Shown piece after piece: positions 25,141 to 37,410 of a DNA stretch of 64,000 nt (within the stretch, counting starts at the first letter, position 1; each line of letters begins with the position of its first letter). The notes beneath the pieces were generated by a model. The model searched no databases. It was not told where the DNA came from and was given only the letters and a program-made list of their open reading frames with translations. The DNA is from Montifringilla adamsi (taxonomy: Eukaryota; Chordata; Aves; Passeriformes; Passeridae), in assembly GCA_017590115.1 (NCBI GenBank), contig JAGGNK010010225.1, positions 3,906,001 through 3,970,000 on the forward strand, given 5' to 3'. A program made the position numbers and the translations under genes.

Positions 25141-26424
25141 GCTTTAATGATTTGGTCCAGCTGGTCAGTTTAGCTGCTAAGAATGTAATATCCTTCTGTG
25201 TCATAGCAAGATGGTGTTTAAAGGCATTTTAGGAACTGTTAGACTAAATAAAAGACAATCTGAAAGTTTGGGAAGAAATGGAAGATAAAATTGACCTCAG
25301 TGCTGAGAAATCAGGGCCATACAAAGATAAATTCTTTTTTACCTGTTTCAAGATCTCCTTTACGACTATGGCTAGAGGAGGAATTGCGGGGTTACATAGG
25401 TGGGTGTTTTGATACAGGGGCGAAAGACAGGATGAAAGCTATTCCAGGGTGTCAGTATAGTACTAACAGACACAATGTTCCTCTAAGTACTGTAGTAGTG
25501 TAACTAAGTAGTTGTGTCCTTTATTTTTGAGTACTCCCTTTTTACTAGCAGAACATCCGTTTACTGATAAGGGAAAGTCAAATATTCATGTTTCGGACAT
25601 GGTACTCCATAAAGATATTTTTTAGGTCTCGTCAACTCCAGTTTTGAAAGTTAATTTGAAAGCTTTTACTAAGACAAATCATGGGAAAATACATAGAAAG
25701 AAGAGATAACTGTTTTTCTTACTGTGACATTGTATCTGTAAACCCTCTCAATCTTCTGAGCTTTCCATGTTTTCCTGGAGCCCTACAGTTCTAGAAATCT
25801 GTTCTGTGGAAGGATCTGAAAGATTTTAGCCTTTACAGCATTAAATGAAGGCATTGAAGATAAGAAACTTTGGCCTACCTTGCATGCCCATATTAAAAAC
25901 ATTCTAGTGTTGTTTTCTTGATGAACTTGTGTGCTACAGCAAGGATTAGCCAGAAAAGTACTTTTTTGTTGCTGTTGTTGTTTTTGTTCACAGGTATGAA
26001 TTTCATCCTTCCTTTAACAAATCTGTGCCAGTGTCATAATTTAAAAAAAACTCACAGTAGTAGGTGTATGCTTAACAGTAGCCTTAATAGAGTACTGAAA
26101 TATCTGAAATAGTGTCAAGTCAAGTCTAGACATTAGAAGAGAAAGTGAGGCTGTCTCATCATCTTAAGGTAATGCCTGGGTAAAGAACTGATAAGGAAAA
26201 ACTGATGAGATAGAAGCTAGGAAATGAGAATACATCTGGTGCAGAGCCAAGAACAACAGGAGATGGAATGCAGGAATTCTGAGAAGGAGATTGGTATGGG
26301 CAGAAGGAAGAACCACCTCTAGCTGGCACCGACCAAGAGAAGAGAGAATGGTTTGCAAGTGAAGCAGGTGGTAGACACATAGAACAGGAGTCAGGCTCAA
26401 AAGCTCAGACAAAAGGGAATCCAG

Positions 26425-26778
26425 GGAGAAATTATTACAGCCTTTCAATACTTAAAATGGGCTTAGGAGAGTTTTTTTTTTTGTTTTTTTTTTTTTTTTT
26501 TTTTACCAGAGCCTGTAGCAATCACATAAGGGACAACAGTTTTAAACTTAAAGCAGTGGATTTAGGTTGGATGTAAGGAAGAAGTTGTCTGCGGTGACAA
26601 TGTGAGACACTGGAACAGGTTGCCCAGAGAAGTTGTGGACGCCCTATCCCTGAAAGTGTTCAAGTTCAGGTTGGATGGGGTTTTGAGAATGTAATGTTAG
26701 TCTTCCCTGCCCCTGGCAGGAGCATTGGCCTACATGATCTTTAAAGGCCTTTTCGAGTCACAACCATTCCATGATTCT
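26425..26778 (+). mobile_element. CR1 LINE fragment, 3' end
   Basis: This is the 3' end of a CR1 element in the sense of the gene. Landmarks in order are a CTTTCAATACTTAAAATGGG segment, a T-rich region expanded to T11-G-T21 (26472-26504), GGATTTAGGTTGGATGTAAG, ACTGGAACAGGTTGCCCAGA, GTTCAGGTTGGATGGGGTTT and a final CAACCATTCCATGATTCT. The ending fits the CR1 3' terminus. It has no coding capacity and moderate divergence. It lies in the large intron about 1.1 kb before the third exon. Confidence 0.93.
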
Positions 26779-27853
26779 AATTTTTGCACTGATATGGTGC
26801 CCCATCAAGGATTATGTTATCCACATAGCAGGCTAAGTGGAGGTTTGCTGTCAGCCTTTACTCCACACGTTTTGTTTTTCCTTAAGTGCACTTGACTTTA
26901 CAACTTTAATAACAATCTTTCATCTTAGCGATTTCTATCTACCTTTGTTGAAGTGTAGGTGCAAAGCTATAAACTATTTTGCATGTTTTTCCTTTCCTCA
27001 TTCCTGGAATACTTAGATATCCTTCAGTACTTCAGTAATCAAAATAACACTGCTTCCTGAGGGACCACATGAACAGAGGAAAGTCTGCAAGGCCTTTATG
27101 TATCTGATTTTTCAAATTGTACACAAGTAGTCTGGGAAAATTTCAGAAGAGGTCTTACACTTGTGTTGGAGACAGATAGAATTTTGAGACAAAACCAAAA
27201 CAACCAGTTTTCCTTCTTCACAGTATTGATTATGAGAAATCTTTAAATCATATTTTCATAGAATAATTGTAACAATATAATGCATCTTGATTATGAGACA
27301 AGCTTCACCAATATAAAGCTGACAGATGCAGCTCCATAATTTTCTGTGCTAATTTTCCATGTAGCAGCTAAAGAGAAATTAGAAAAGGAGAAAGAAGTGA
27401 TGTTGAAGACTTGCTTTCAATTGGTTCTCCATAGTGCTGGAGTTTCTGGATGTGTTACATCAGCAACATAAGTTAAAGCTGTCCCACAAATACATTATAT
27501 TGCATTCAGGCTTCATTGATTATCTGTGGGAGACCTTTGAACCATGCTGTTCTAATTCTCTTTGTGTGCTGTGGAGACTAGTCCATAAATTTTGAGTCAG
27601 AGGATCATTAGACAAAGTAATTCCCTGTGTGTAGCATAAATGATAGAGTTTCACCCAGAGATTTTTTGCATCAAACTGTTGTAAACTATGAACTAAAACC
27701 ATTTTGTTTGATAGACTTTTGAGGTCCCTTGGCTTCTACATCATGCTCATACATCAGCTTTCTGCTGGTAGCACAAAGATTGATCCCATGCCCGGTGAGT
27801 GTGAATAGTGGGAAATTCTTACTTCCAACTACCTACCAATTTTTTCTCCCCAG

Positions 27854-28034
27854 GTATCTCTACTGTCCTGAAGGGAGCAAAGAACTACCCAGCAAAAGAA
27901 GAGAACGTGAGGTTCTAAACAAAAGGCTTGGAATTGTTCCTAATGAAGTCAACCTGCCTGTACTTCAGCAGAGGATGATTACCAAGGGTCAAGCTTTGCT
28001 CATTGAATTGCATACCAATGTGAAACAGCTTCAA
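27854..28034 (+). CDS. Third exon of the unidentified split gene
   Basis: The 181-bp exon has a strong acceptor (TTTTTCTCCCCAG). Its first base completes the Arg codon begun at 16053 (AG|G), and 60 codons follow. Residues 1-20 include YLYCPEGSKELPSKRRERE; the middle includes NKRLGIVPNEVNLPVLQQ; the end is rich in Leu, Gln and Lys and looks helical. The proposed donor CAA|GTATCG at 28034 is weak. A second choice is TTCCAG|GTTATA at 28047, which would add four residues and change the phase to 1. No stop is met before either donor, so the gene continues downstream. The sequence is charged and soluble-looking. I do not recognise the family and give no function. Confidence 0.78.
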
Positions 28035-29623
28035 GTATCGTTTCCAGGTTATACTCTTTAGCTTTTATGTTTACAGCATGAGCACTTTACAAGATGCATT
28101 GTGAGAAATGCTTCTAGGTTTATACATTAAGAAAAAACACAATTCTCAATAGTACATCTTTTCTATTTTTTGAAATTTTTTTTGAAGCTGTTGCTTAGTC
28201 AGGTTTTCTGGAACGATGGTTTGGTAGCCTTATTTATATTCATGTATGCCTTCTGTGTAAAGAAACAGAGCTTTGTAATATGACCAGACAGAAAATATAT
28301 GTAGATTCACTGTACCAGAATTAGAAACAGATTAAATACCATCAATATGATTTTAATATTTAGAAGGAACTTCACTTCTTATGTTTGGATAGTAGCAAAT
28401 TCTAATGCTGATGTGACGTGTTAATAGTCACTATTTGCAACTGGCACAGCTTCTGAAATCATTGTTATTTTAAAACCAGCTGGTTTTACTGCTATTTCTG
28501 TCTTCATATTATATGTCTGTACCCACACATTGTATAGATCTGTACATAAAATGTATCATGTACATCTCTATACATTTTATATATGCAGTCATTTTGCTCT
28601 TTAACAGGCTTAAGTAAATTAAATACATTTTTTTGCTGCTAATCAAAAGTACTTAAGGACACTGCCAGAATTTCAATTTTTATTCACTGTGTTAAATGTA
28701 GATTAAAATGTCTCCCTCCCGCAGCAGAGAAGCTATGTTTTTGTCTGCAGTTTAGTAAGGAATTCTTACTAAGTGCAAAGGCTTTTCCCTACAGTTGCTA
28801 CTGTGGCAACCATAACTGTTTCAAATAACCAGGATGCACTTGATGAGTATTGTTTTTGAAAATTGTCAGCTTTATAGTAATCACACAATTACTTGTAAAT
28901 AATAGGATACAGATTTATGTTGTGTACCTTTTTCTTTATTTTTCCCCCAGTGGTTCATTTATAAGTTTTAATAGCTAATTGGCACTCATTTCATAACAAT
29001 TTAAATGTATAATTTTACCTTTGTGACTTCAATGCCCTGAATTGTGAAGCAGTGAAAAGGGGCCCAGTGGACAATGCAAAAAAACCCCAAAACAATGCTA
29101 ATTAAACTGATCCTCTTTTCACACACATATTATGTTGAAAGTCATCAGGCACTGCCTTTGCCTCTGTACAATGGTGTGGTATTGATGGTAAAGGTGTGTT
29201 AAGGGTCAAAGCATATCATTGCTAAGGTATCACCAGCAGGTAGCTGTGAATTCCACAGGTAGCTACAGTTTGCACCATGGATCACCATAGATGATGCATT
29301 TCCTGCAATGGTGCCACTCAAAATCAATTTCTATTCTAGTTCAGAGTGTTAGTTTTGCTTTGCTAGAATGCAGAAAGGGAATGCAGTATGGTTAAATCTA
29401 ATGGATTATAAAGCAAATCCACACTGCACATGACTGCCAATGGAAAGGATTACATGGTTATTTTATCCAAAATTCTTCATTTAAATTCAACCTTGACATG
29501 TTCTACTCAGATTGCGTATAAACTCTAATAATAATTTTCCACTGAAATAGCATATAACAATCTATACTTAAAGTAACCTATTCTAATATAATTTTTTTCA
29601 GAAATTTTTATAATTCTAAACTG

Positions 29624-29683
29624 CCAGTGCATGTGAATACCCTGGAAATACTTTTGCCAGTGAATACCCTAGAAATACTTTTG
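29624..29683. repeat. Small imperfect tandem duplication (33 and 27 bp)
   Basis: CCAGTG(CATGTG)AATACCCT followed by (G/A)GAAATACTTTTG occurs twice in a row, at 29624-29656 and 29657-29683. Copy 2 lacks six bases of copy 1. This is a slippage-scale duplication. Confidence 0.9.
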
Positions 29684-31770
29684 ACTTTATTTCAAGTGCG
29701 TTTTGAAGTATCATTGTTTATATTTTCTCTGGATTTTTATAATGTTATTTTATAATTTATGGTGTTGTTTTTGTTGAGAAATAGAATATAATTAATTACT
29801 CTTACTGTGTTTTTAAATATATTTTTAGTGCTTTTAACTTTGAAGCAAATGTTGTGCTTGTTTTTGTGACTGTGAGAAGTTGGATACTAGGTAGCGGCCA
29901 GCAGAGGAACAGACTTCTCTCCAGTGACTCCAAGAAAACTCCAAGTGGATTGGTGGCATGTGCAACCACCAAGGCTTTGATTTAAGGCAGGAAATCAGTG
30001 ATCTTTTCTGTTTCTTTCCCAGGGTTCCGTAGGATTATTTTTCTCTCCCTGGTTGCAATAGAGCAGACATACTGACTGTTGTAGAAAAGAACTCATTGAT
30101 GCATTTTGCATGTAGGGCAAACAGTGGCTACAGAAGATCCATTATCTAAGCTGTTAAATAGTTTATGGCATGAATACATAGATGGTCTCCACTGACACCA
30201 GCTTCCACTGTGTTTCCCATTGTATGAAAGGTAACAAGGGCCAGTTCGGACATGAATGATTTCTGTATGGCTAAATTCTGTATGAATAACATGGGTAAAG
30301 CATATTTAGGGAAACACAGAAACCAAAACTAAATTGCTCAATATCATTCAGCAAATAATCAGCAAAGTTGAGAATGGAACTGACATCTCCTGGGTTCCAG
30401 TCCAGTTCATAAGTGGTATTCCTCATGGTGCACAGATCTTTTTTTTTTCTCATGTTTGACAACTTTAATGTAACCTGTGCAAAAGTCTGAGAAACAGTCA
30501 TAGCTGTACTTACTATTTAGCTAATTGAAAAAGATCCTGCAAAGTATGGTACTAACCATGTTGAAAAACTATACTGAACCACAGGTAACTTTAGATAATT
30601 TGTGAGTTAATCTAAACTGTGACTTATGCAAGCCTTTCTTTCAGTTTTCTTGGCTGCAGTGGAGTACCTGAGATTATGTAGTGTTCTGTCTTCTATTATT
30701 CATTCACTCACTTCTACAGTCATCTGGTTACAAATACTTTCTCAGGAGAACATACTGTGTCTGTAATTCTGTAGCCTGATTTACATATGTTGTGCTCTGT
30801 CTGAATCATTTCCCAGTCTCCTTTCATATCCATCTGAATAATCAGATGTTGACACTGGACCAAATAATGAGTTTTATTCCATAAGGAAATTCCTGTTTAC
30901 AGGCACAAAATAATGAGTTTAAAGACTGTTTCTTACAGTCATTGTAACTTTGTGGGATTAGCACCTGGTTATTGGTATTTCACATTGAGAAATTTGACTA
31001 GTTAAGGAACTTTTGGAATTATATTCATTGAAGAAGAAAAGCCAACAAATTTCCATGCTGTAAACAGGAAAGCTTCTAGCAGTGACTTCTCCAAACTGAA
31101 TAATAGACACAATTTTAGCATGTATGAATTCTGCCCTACTTTTGGGAAGAGCCAGCTATTCTGAATGACTGCATTTCAGGAGATGTGAAAAGAGGAAGCC
31201 ACTTCAGAATATTTGGGTTTGACTGTATGAATTCACCATGCACTTGAATTAAAAAACTTCTCAGCTGAAGGTTTCATCATTCAATTTGTCTAGACCGATA
31301 ACAGCAATTGGAAACAAAGGTCTTCTAATTAATTTTGTTTCGTGACTTGAAGGAAGCTAAGTTGTATGAATACTCTGTATTCAACTGTTCTCAACAGGAG
31401 ACAGTGAGAATCATGATGAGAAAACTAGTAATTTAAAAATGTTTGACATTTGAGCCCTCACATTTCCTAACAAACTAAAACTTATTCGTATGAAAGCATT
31501 ATGTCCATAATTGAACCCATTGTCCACTGCTTTATTTTGACCTATGTTTCTAATTTCCACCAGTCAGGACATGTTCCCTGACTTGAACTGTAATTGGATT
31601 TACTCAGTTTTGGTCCAGATTTAGGCTTGCTGTAGCTTCATTACTGTCTTTTGTCTGCCTCCGTCTCTATTGGTGCAATGTAAGCAAATACAGATTGTTT
31701 TTAGTTGAGAGTTTGCTTAAGCAATGGAATCTGTAGTCAGTTACAGGCCGAATCATTATAGACAATGACG

Positions 31771-31805
31771 ACACACACATCTTTGTGTGTGTGTGTATAT
31801 ATATA
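31771..31805. repeat. CA/TG/TA dinucleotide repeat with self-complementary arms
   Basis: ACACACACATCTTTGTGTGT continues into GTGTGTATATATATA. The CA arm and the TG arm can pair across a short loop. It is a short compound dinucleotide microsatellite. Confidence 0.85.
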
Positions 31806-32901
31806 AGTATAGATGTGATTTTTAAAAAAGTTAATATAGTTGAAATCTTAGCAATCTAATTGAAGATTCATTATTAGTCTGGATCTCTTGCAGGAAAAAG
31901 AAAGAATTATAATGCAGTTGAATTGTTTTACAAATACTTTTTAGCTTCTCTCCATTTGGTGCAGTTATGCTCACCCTTACACTGCTCCTTAGTGTCCCAA
32001 GGTCAGTGGTTTGGTTCTGGTGGCGTCGTCAGCAGCTCTAGTCCTGTTCTAAGAAAAACAGAATGTTCATATTGATGGCTCCATCTTCCTCACCCTAGGA
32101 CCCACCATTTGGGATCATTTTTCTACATTTGCTAACACACTTTTACTCAATTGCCCTTTCTTTGTTGGTTTGCAGCTCCATGGGACATCTGGATTTATAC
32201 TGTATGGTGCATTTTTCATGTACTGTATACTGTTCCTTTGTTCTCTTAGATACCTCTCAACCCAGTTTTGTCCAGACCTGCATTTTGTTGCTGGTCATGG
32301 CTGAAGCTGTTTATAGTTACCAGTGCCAAGTCTGTGCCTCATCTCTTACCATACCATAGCTGAAGTCCTCTGTACCACATCCTGTGTTTTAAGGCATGGC
32401 TCTCTTAAGGACCCTGCTGTCTGACCTGGCCTGTGTCTCTTCATACTATGTCCTTATGTTAGTCCTGTAAGTATCTCAGTAAACATTGAGTAACCACTTT
32501 TTACGGCTCTCTGCATAAAACTGTCCTTGTTCAAAGACAAATCAAAGTAAAACAATTAGAGGTATTGAACTGGTCAGTTGGAGGAATCACAAACACAGCT
32601 GTTCCAGTTGAAACAAAGATATATTCAGAAAAAGCACAACTGACAAGCCTCAGGACATGTGAAGCCTTGCAAATTAAGCTTTTATGGCCTGTTGGTGGTA
32701 GTGGTACTGCTGTATTCAGAGCTCTAAGACTGCAGCTTCCAAAGCTTTTAAAAATGCACTGACTCTTGTTCCTGTACCCTGTGTACTGCTCTTAATGCCT
32801 TCAAAAGGTACAAGTCATTAACACCATGGCAATATTCCCATGTGTCAGAAAAGAAGGAAGATCTTGTTGCTGAAGTCTGGTGTCTGTGATCTGTCTGTTG
32901 T

Positions 32902-33235
32902 GTGATCAGCAATACTCATTTAAAGAGGACTAATGTTTCCACGCTTGCCGAAATGGCGAGTTGCAGTTGCCAAGTGTATGACCGTGTGGCTGAAGAGTGG
33001 CCAAACAGCCACCCTTTGGAGCAGCAAGCAGTGCCTCTGCAGGGTAAAAAGGAATGGATGAAAACAGGAGATGCACCTCACCAGACAGAAAATTAGCCTC
33101 TGCCAAAGGCGTGGTTTGAATACAGAGGACTGACTGCCTGTGCATCTGGTGCAGCCTACGCTGCGGTGCTGGTGGATGGGAAGAGACCACTGACTTTGTG
33201 AACTGAGCAGAACATGCTCGTGGTGTTCCACCCAT
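32902..33235. other. CpG-richer unique patch of unknown nature
   Basis: In an AT-rich neighbourhood this patch has several CpGs (for example ACGCTTGCCGAAATGGCGAG, AGGCGTGG, CTACGCTGCGG) and overlapping open frames of 60-100 codons on both strands. None shows a motif or good splice borders. It may be a degraded repeat, an old exon or a regulatory patch. Nothing in the sequence decides. Confidence 0.3.
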
Positions 33236-36200
33236 CTGTGGGGATCTTGGATCCTTGATGGCAGGGCTCCATGAGGAATAGTTTGATTATTACTGATTGT
33301 AGCTACTGAAAAGATGATGACTATGAGGGTGTGTTATTAGAGAGTGGAATGTCAGACAATTTGCTCTCTGAGCTTGCTTATAGCTTTCTTATTTCTTCTA
33401 CCTGGTCCTCAGATGGCATAGGGATGGAGTTGTTCCACAAAATACCTTCTTGACTTTCTGCCACAGTGTAATATGTATAGATTAAATACATGCAGAAAAT
33501 AATTGAAACCATAAATAGAGCCATTAAAACAATGTTTATTGACATTATTTAGAAAGATTTAAAAAAATTTGTTTTAATTAGCAATATTTGGAATCGAAGT
33601 CTTGGCTTTCATTAGCATGATCATGATGATTAATTCTTTACCTTTACTTAGGTAGGTCATGATACAGTGGAATTATACAGGATGATTTATGTTAGCAGAA
33701 CATGTCAGTTTGATGTAGTGGGTCTGACACTCTGGCCCACAGCCGATGACACAGCATATACCTGAAGGGGTGTGGATCTACTGTCAGTTGTGATCCTTTG
33801 TAATCCAGTTGCAGCCAATGAAAATAGACTGTGAAATAGACACAGACCAATGTTTCACCTGTTGGCAGTGTTGGTAGGAATGATCCTCTCCTGAAGACCT
33901 GTAGGAGCCAGCAGGAGCACAGTAAACTCCAGAGACTTCTGTAAAACTCTACAATGCAATCTGTTAGTCCTAAATTATGTTGTGCTGAATGGATCATTTC
34001 TGCAATTAGGTTTATATTGCAGAGAGTAGGCATTAAATAAATGAGTGAGATGTAGCACTCTGTAGCTGCAGTCAGCTATTTTTGAAGATGTCTTCAGCAG
34101 GACCTAAATTAAGGTTGACCTATTTGTCATCTTCACTTCTTTGAGACAGACATTTACCACGCTCCTTTGCATACAGTTTGAATACCCTTTCTGAATAAGG
34201 AAGCCTGGCAGTCAATTAGAGCTTTGCCTTGAGTGACCTGACCACTGACTTTCAGAAAGATTAAATGATGATGCAATATAGTGATATTTTATGAAAAATA
34301 ATTATAGAATGGATGGAAATAGATGTTCCTGACATGAAGGAGTAATGGACAAGGAAAAATATCATGTTCCAGTTAATCAACAGTGAACTAACTTCTCCTA
34401 TTCCTGCTCTGAGTAAGAAGTCACTGCTGCAAGACATTCTGGTGAAAATCAACAGTAAAACCCTTTTTTTTACCAACAGGAAACTCACTTTGTGTTCAGA
34501 TTTCACTAGGTGAAACTGAGTGGACTTGACAGAGCAAAAGTTTGGGACAACTGTTTAAAAGGTTGAGTAAACTCAAAAAAAAAAGACAATAATTGAGCAC
34601 TATTCTGCTGAAATCACTATACAGTGTGGAGTATTTGAATATCCGATCAGGCTACTTCTCTACAATTTCATTTATTGAGACATGAGACTGTCCATACTGA
34701 CAAAAATACAAAATTAGTATTCCTAAGAATGCATTTTCTGAACCACATGACTTTTACATTGGTGCATCTACCACTGAGGTCACACAGAGAATCAGGATAT
34801 ATTGCTATAGAACCTGGGGATCAGGTAGTCCCCAGGTGGTATTATGAGGGAGATATTCTTGCAGATTTTTCTTACCAATGTAACATAGAAAAACAGGTAA
34901 TATTGCTGAAATACAGAACTATAACAGCAAACACTCACCGTACTGATACTATCCTGGTGAGTACTCTCTGGATAGTTGAAGATGCCACTATAGAGGCATT
35001 TGGGAAGCTGACCATGCCCTAATGCAGGAAGCCTGAAAAGTATATATAGCATCTAATCAAATTGAGTTTTCTTAGAATTAGTAGCAGGAAAAAGATAATC
35101 CCCACATAATCAAAGCTATGCTCATATTTTTAACCTAACTTTTTATCACTTTCTCCTTCAATTGCTTCATGCACTCCTGCTTGTTTCTGTCAGCCTGTGA
35201 AGAGAAGATAGTATACTAATATGTGGGAGAGAGATTAATTTCCTCAGGCTATTTTTCAAGATTTGTTATTTGATTTTGTGTATTCCTCTGTAGCTGCAAT
35301 GTTCTTTTGTATACCTCAGAAAGATCTAGAAGATATTCTTAGTTCTTCAGCCAAGCATGTTTGGCAACAAGCTGCATTTTTTTTGTTTAAAAATGAAGAG
35401 GGTTACCCATCTTTTTTGAAGTGTTTGATTGTTACTGCTCTCTTGTCTCATTTCTATTTTTCAAGACTGCACATTGCAAATGTTCACTGTTTACTGTTTC
35501 AAAGAGACAAGCTGAATGCACTGCATTCAAATAAACTTAAAAATAAAATATTGAAGGGTATCCTAAAACACGTTTCAACATAATCTGTAAAAGAAAGCCC
35601 AGTGAATTTTGTACTGTAATCTATAATTCTGTAATCATCACTACAGCACATACTGCTGTTTTTTTCCTAAAGCAAATTATATCCATCCTCTTCACTAAAA
35701 TGTGTTAAGTGCTTGACAGTAATTATTCTACATGTTTGCTTCATTAGCAAGTAAAATATTAAGTCTTAAATACCCTTAATGGTAGGGATTGACGTCCTGT
35801 AGCTTTGACTCATTTGTATGTTTTTAAAAAGCCTTCAGATTTCTTGGTGTTTCAGTACTAGTCTTTCATATTTGAGGGTTTTTTTCCCATTTAGTTTTGC
35901 AGGAAGGTGAAGGTTATTACTGTGTGTCACTGGGGCAGAGTAGATGGAGGAGGAGGAGACAGTCATGGGAAATATTTTGAATTTTCATTATTATGTTGGA
36001 GAGTTTTGTTTAGATGAGAAAAGGCAGCTGTATTTTTTGCAATGTATCAGAGGATGTAGTGATAATTTGCATCCCTGTACAGCTTTCCATTTAAGGTTCT
36101 GAAGTGCTTTAAGGACATCAATTAACTAAATCTTTTAGCACCCAAACTAGGTAAAGATTAAGATCCTCATCTTACAGATGCAAAAGCTATGCAGGGACAG

Positions 36201-36764
36201 ATGAGCTAGCAATAGCTTTATTCTTTTACCCATAAATCAGAACTGTAATGGAAGGTTTTGTTGAGTGAAACTGCACATCACAGATGAGAACAGCAATTTC
36301 TTGAAAATTGTTGCAGACCCATTTCACTTCAGGATGTAAGATCAAAGTTTCCTGGAATTTTGACTTGTATTTTAGCAATTACATCCTCTTTACTTTCTTA
36401 AAAAGAAGATCTTATGTCTTCTTACTGTCTTATATCGAAGAATATTATTATAATTGTTGTTTGGAAAAATAAGCTTTTCTATGTGCTCCTGAAGAGATCA
36501 AATCCAGGTTATGTGAGATTGGCTCACTTTCTGGTCCTGCTACTTACACCACAGTTAATAATTTATTTGAAAAATAATATCTGGAAGCAGAAATGTAGTG
36601 ATATAAAGATGCCCTTTCACCTCATCCCTATCTGCTGGTGGTGCAACTGATTGCATGGATGTCCTAGTACTGCCACTAGCAAACTGAAAAAAACCCAAAC
36701 AGCAAAAGGACAGAAACTAGAGTGGTGAATGAGGATGTGCAGATTCATTTTTACAGAAAAGGAC

Positions 36765-37410
36765 TCAAGTTGAACATGAGCCAGCAATGTGCCCTTGTGG
36801 CATAGAAGGTGAATGGGATCCTGAGCTGCATTATGGACAGTTTTGACAGCAGGCCAAGGAAGGTGATCCTTCTGCTCTGCTCAGCACTATGGAGGCCATA
36901 CCTGGAGTGCTGTGTCCAGTGCTGGGCTGCCTGTGCTAGAGAGACATTCTGGAGAGAGTCCAACAAAGAGAGGCAGACAAAGGACCCCAAAGATGATGAA
37001 AGGACAGGAACATCTCACATAGGATAAAAGGCTGAGGGAGCTGGGGCTGTCAACATGTAGAAGAGGAGGCTGAGGAAGGTCTTATCAAAGTGCATAACCA
37101 TCTGAAGGGAAGGTGCAAGGAGGACAGAGCCAGGCTCTCTTCAGTGGTGCCCAGTGTCAGCACCAATGGCAGTGGGCACACAGATGAAAACCAGGAGTCT
37201 CTGCCTGAGCACATTTTCACTCTGAGGGTGACCGAGCACTGACACAGATTTTCCAGAGAGGTTGTGGATTCTCCATTCCTAAAAACTATTCAAAAAACTT
37301 CTGGACATGGTCTTGGGTACTGAGCTCTCTAGGTGGCTCTTCTTTAGCAAGATGTTGGGCCACATGATCTGCAGACATCCCTTCCACCCTCAACCATTCT
37401 GTATTTCTGT
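36765..37410 (+). mobile_element. CR1 LINE fragment, 3' part, diverged
   Basis: It begins within the 3' end of the CR1 reverse-transcriptase frame (GTTGAACATGAGCCAGCAAT), passes CATACCTGGAGTGCTGTGTC and CAGTGCTGGGCTGCC, and ends CAACCATTCTGTATTTCTGTG. Several indels break every frame, for example after the AGAGAGACATTCTGG segment. The copy is heavily mutated and clearly older than the one at 50485. It has no coding capacity left. Confidence 0.9.

Larger units (their letters stand above)
16054..27853 (+). other. Second intron of the gene, about 11.8 kb
   Basis: The intron runs from GTCAGT to a TTTTTCTCCCCAG acceptor. It is about 140 times longer than the 84-bp intron before it, and much of the length is inserted repeats: an antisense CR1 (17388), two antisense solo LTRs (18461, 21697), a trinucleotide repeat (23167), a T/G-only tract (24903) and a sense CR1 (26425). 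Both LTRs oppose the gene's direction, the usual pattern for tolerated intronic LTRs because their polyadenylation signals are then not read. Outside these repeats I see nothing that I can call a gene. Confidence 0.7.
28035..36764. other. Intronic or intergenic DNA without a supported gene
   Basis: No exon could be placed in phase with the exon ending at 28034. Small items seen are a 33/27-bp duplication at 29624, a CA/TG dinucleotide stretch at 31771 and a CpG-richer patch at 32902-33235. The open frames at 34675-35022 and 35263-35583 have no motif. The segment from 35284 does follow an acceptor-like CTCTGTAG, but its phase-0 frame stops quickly. Confidence 0.55.
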
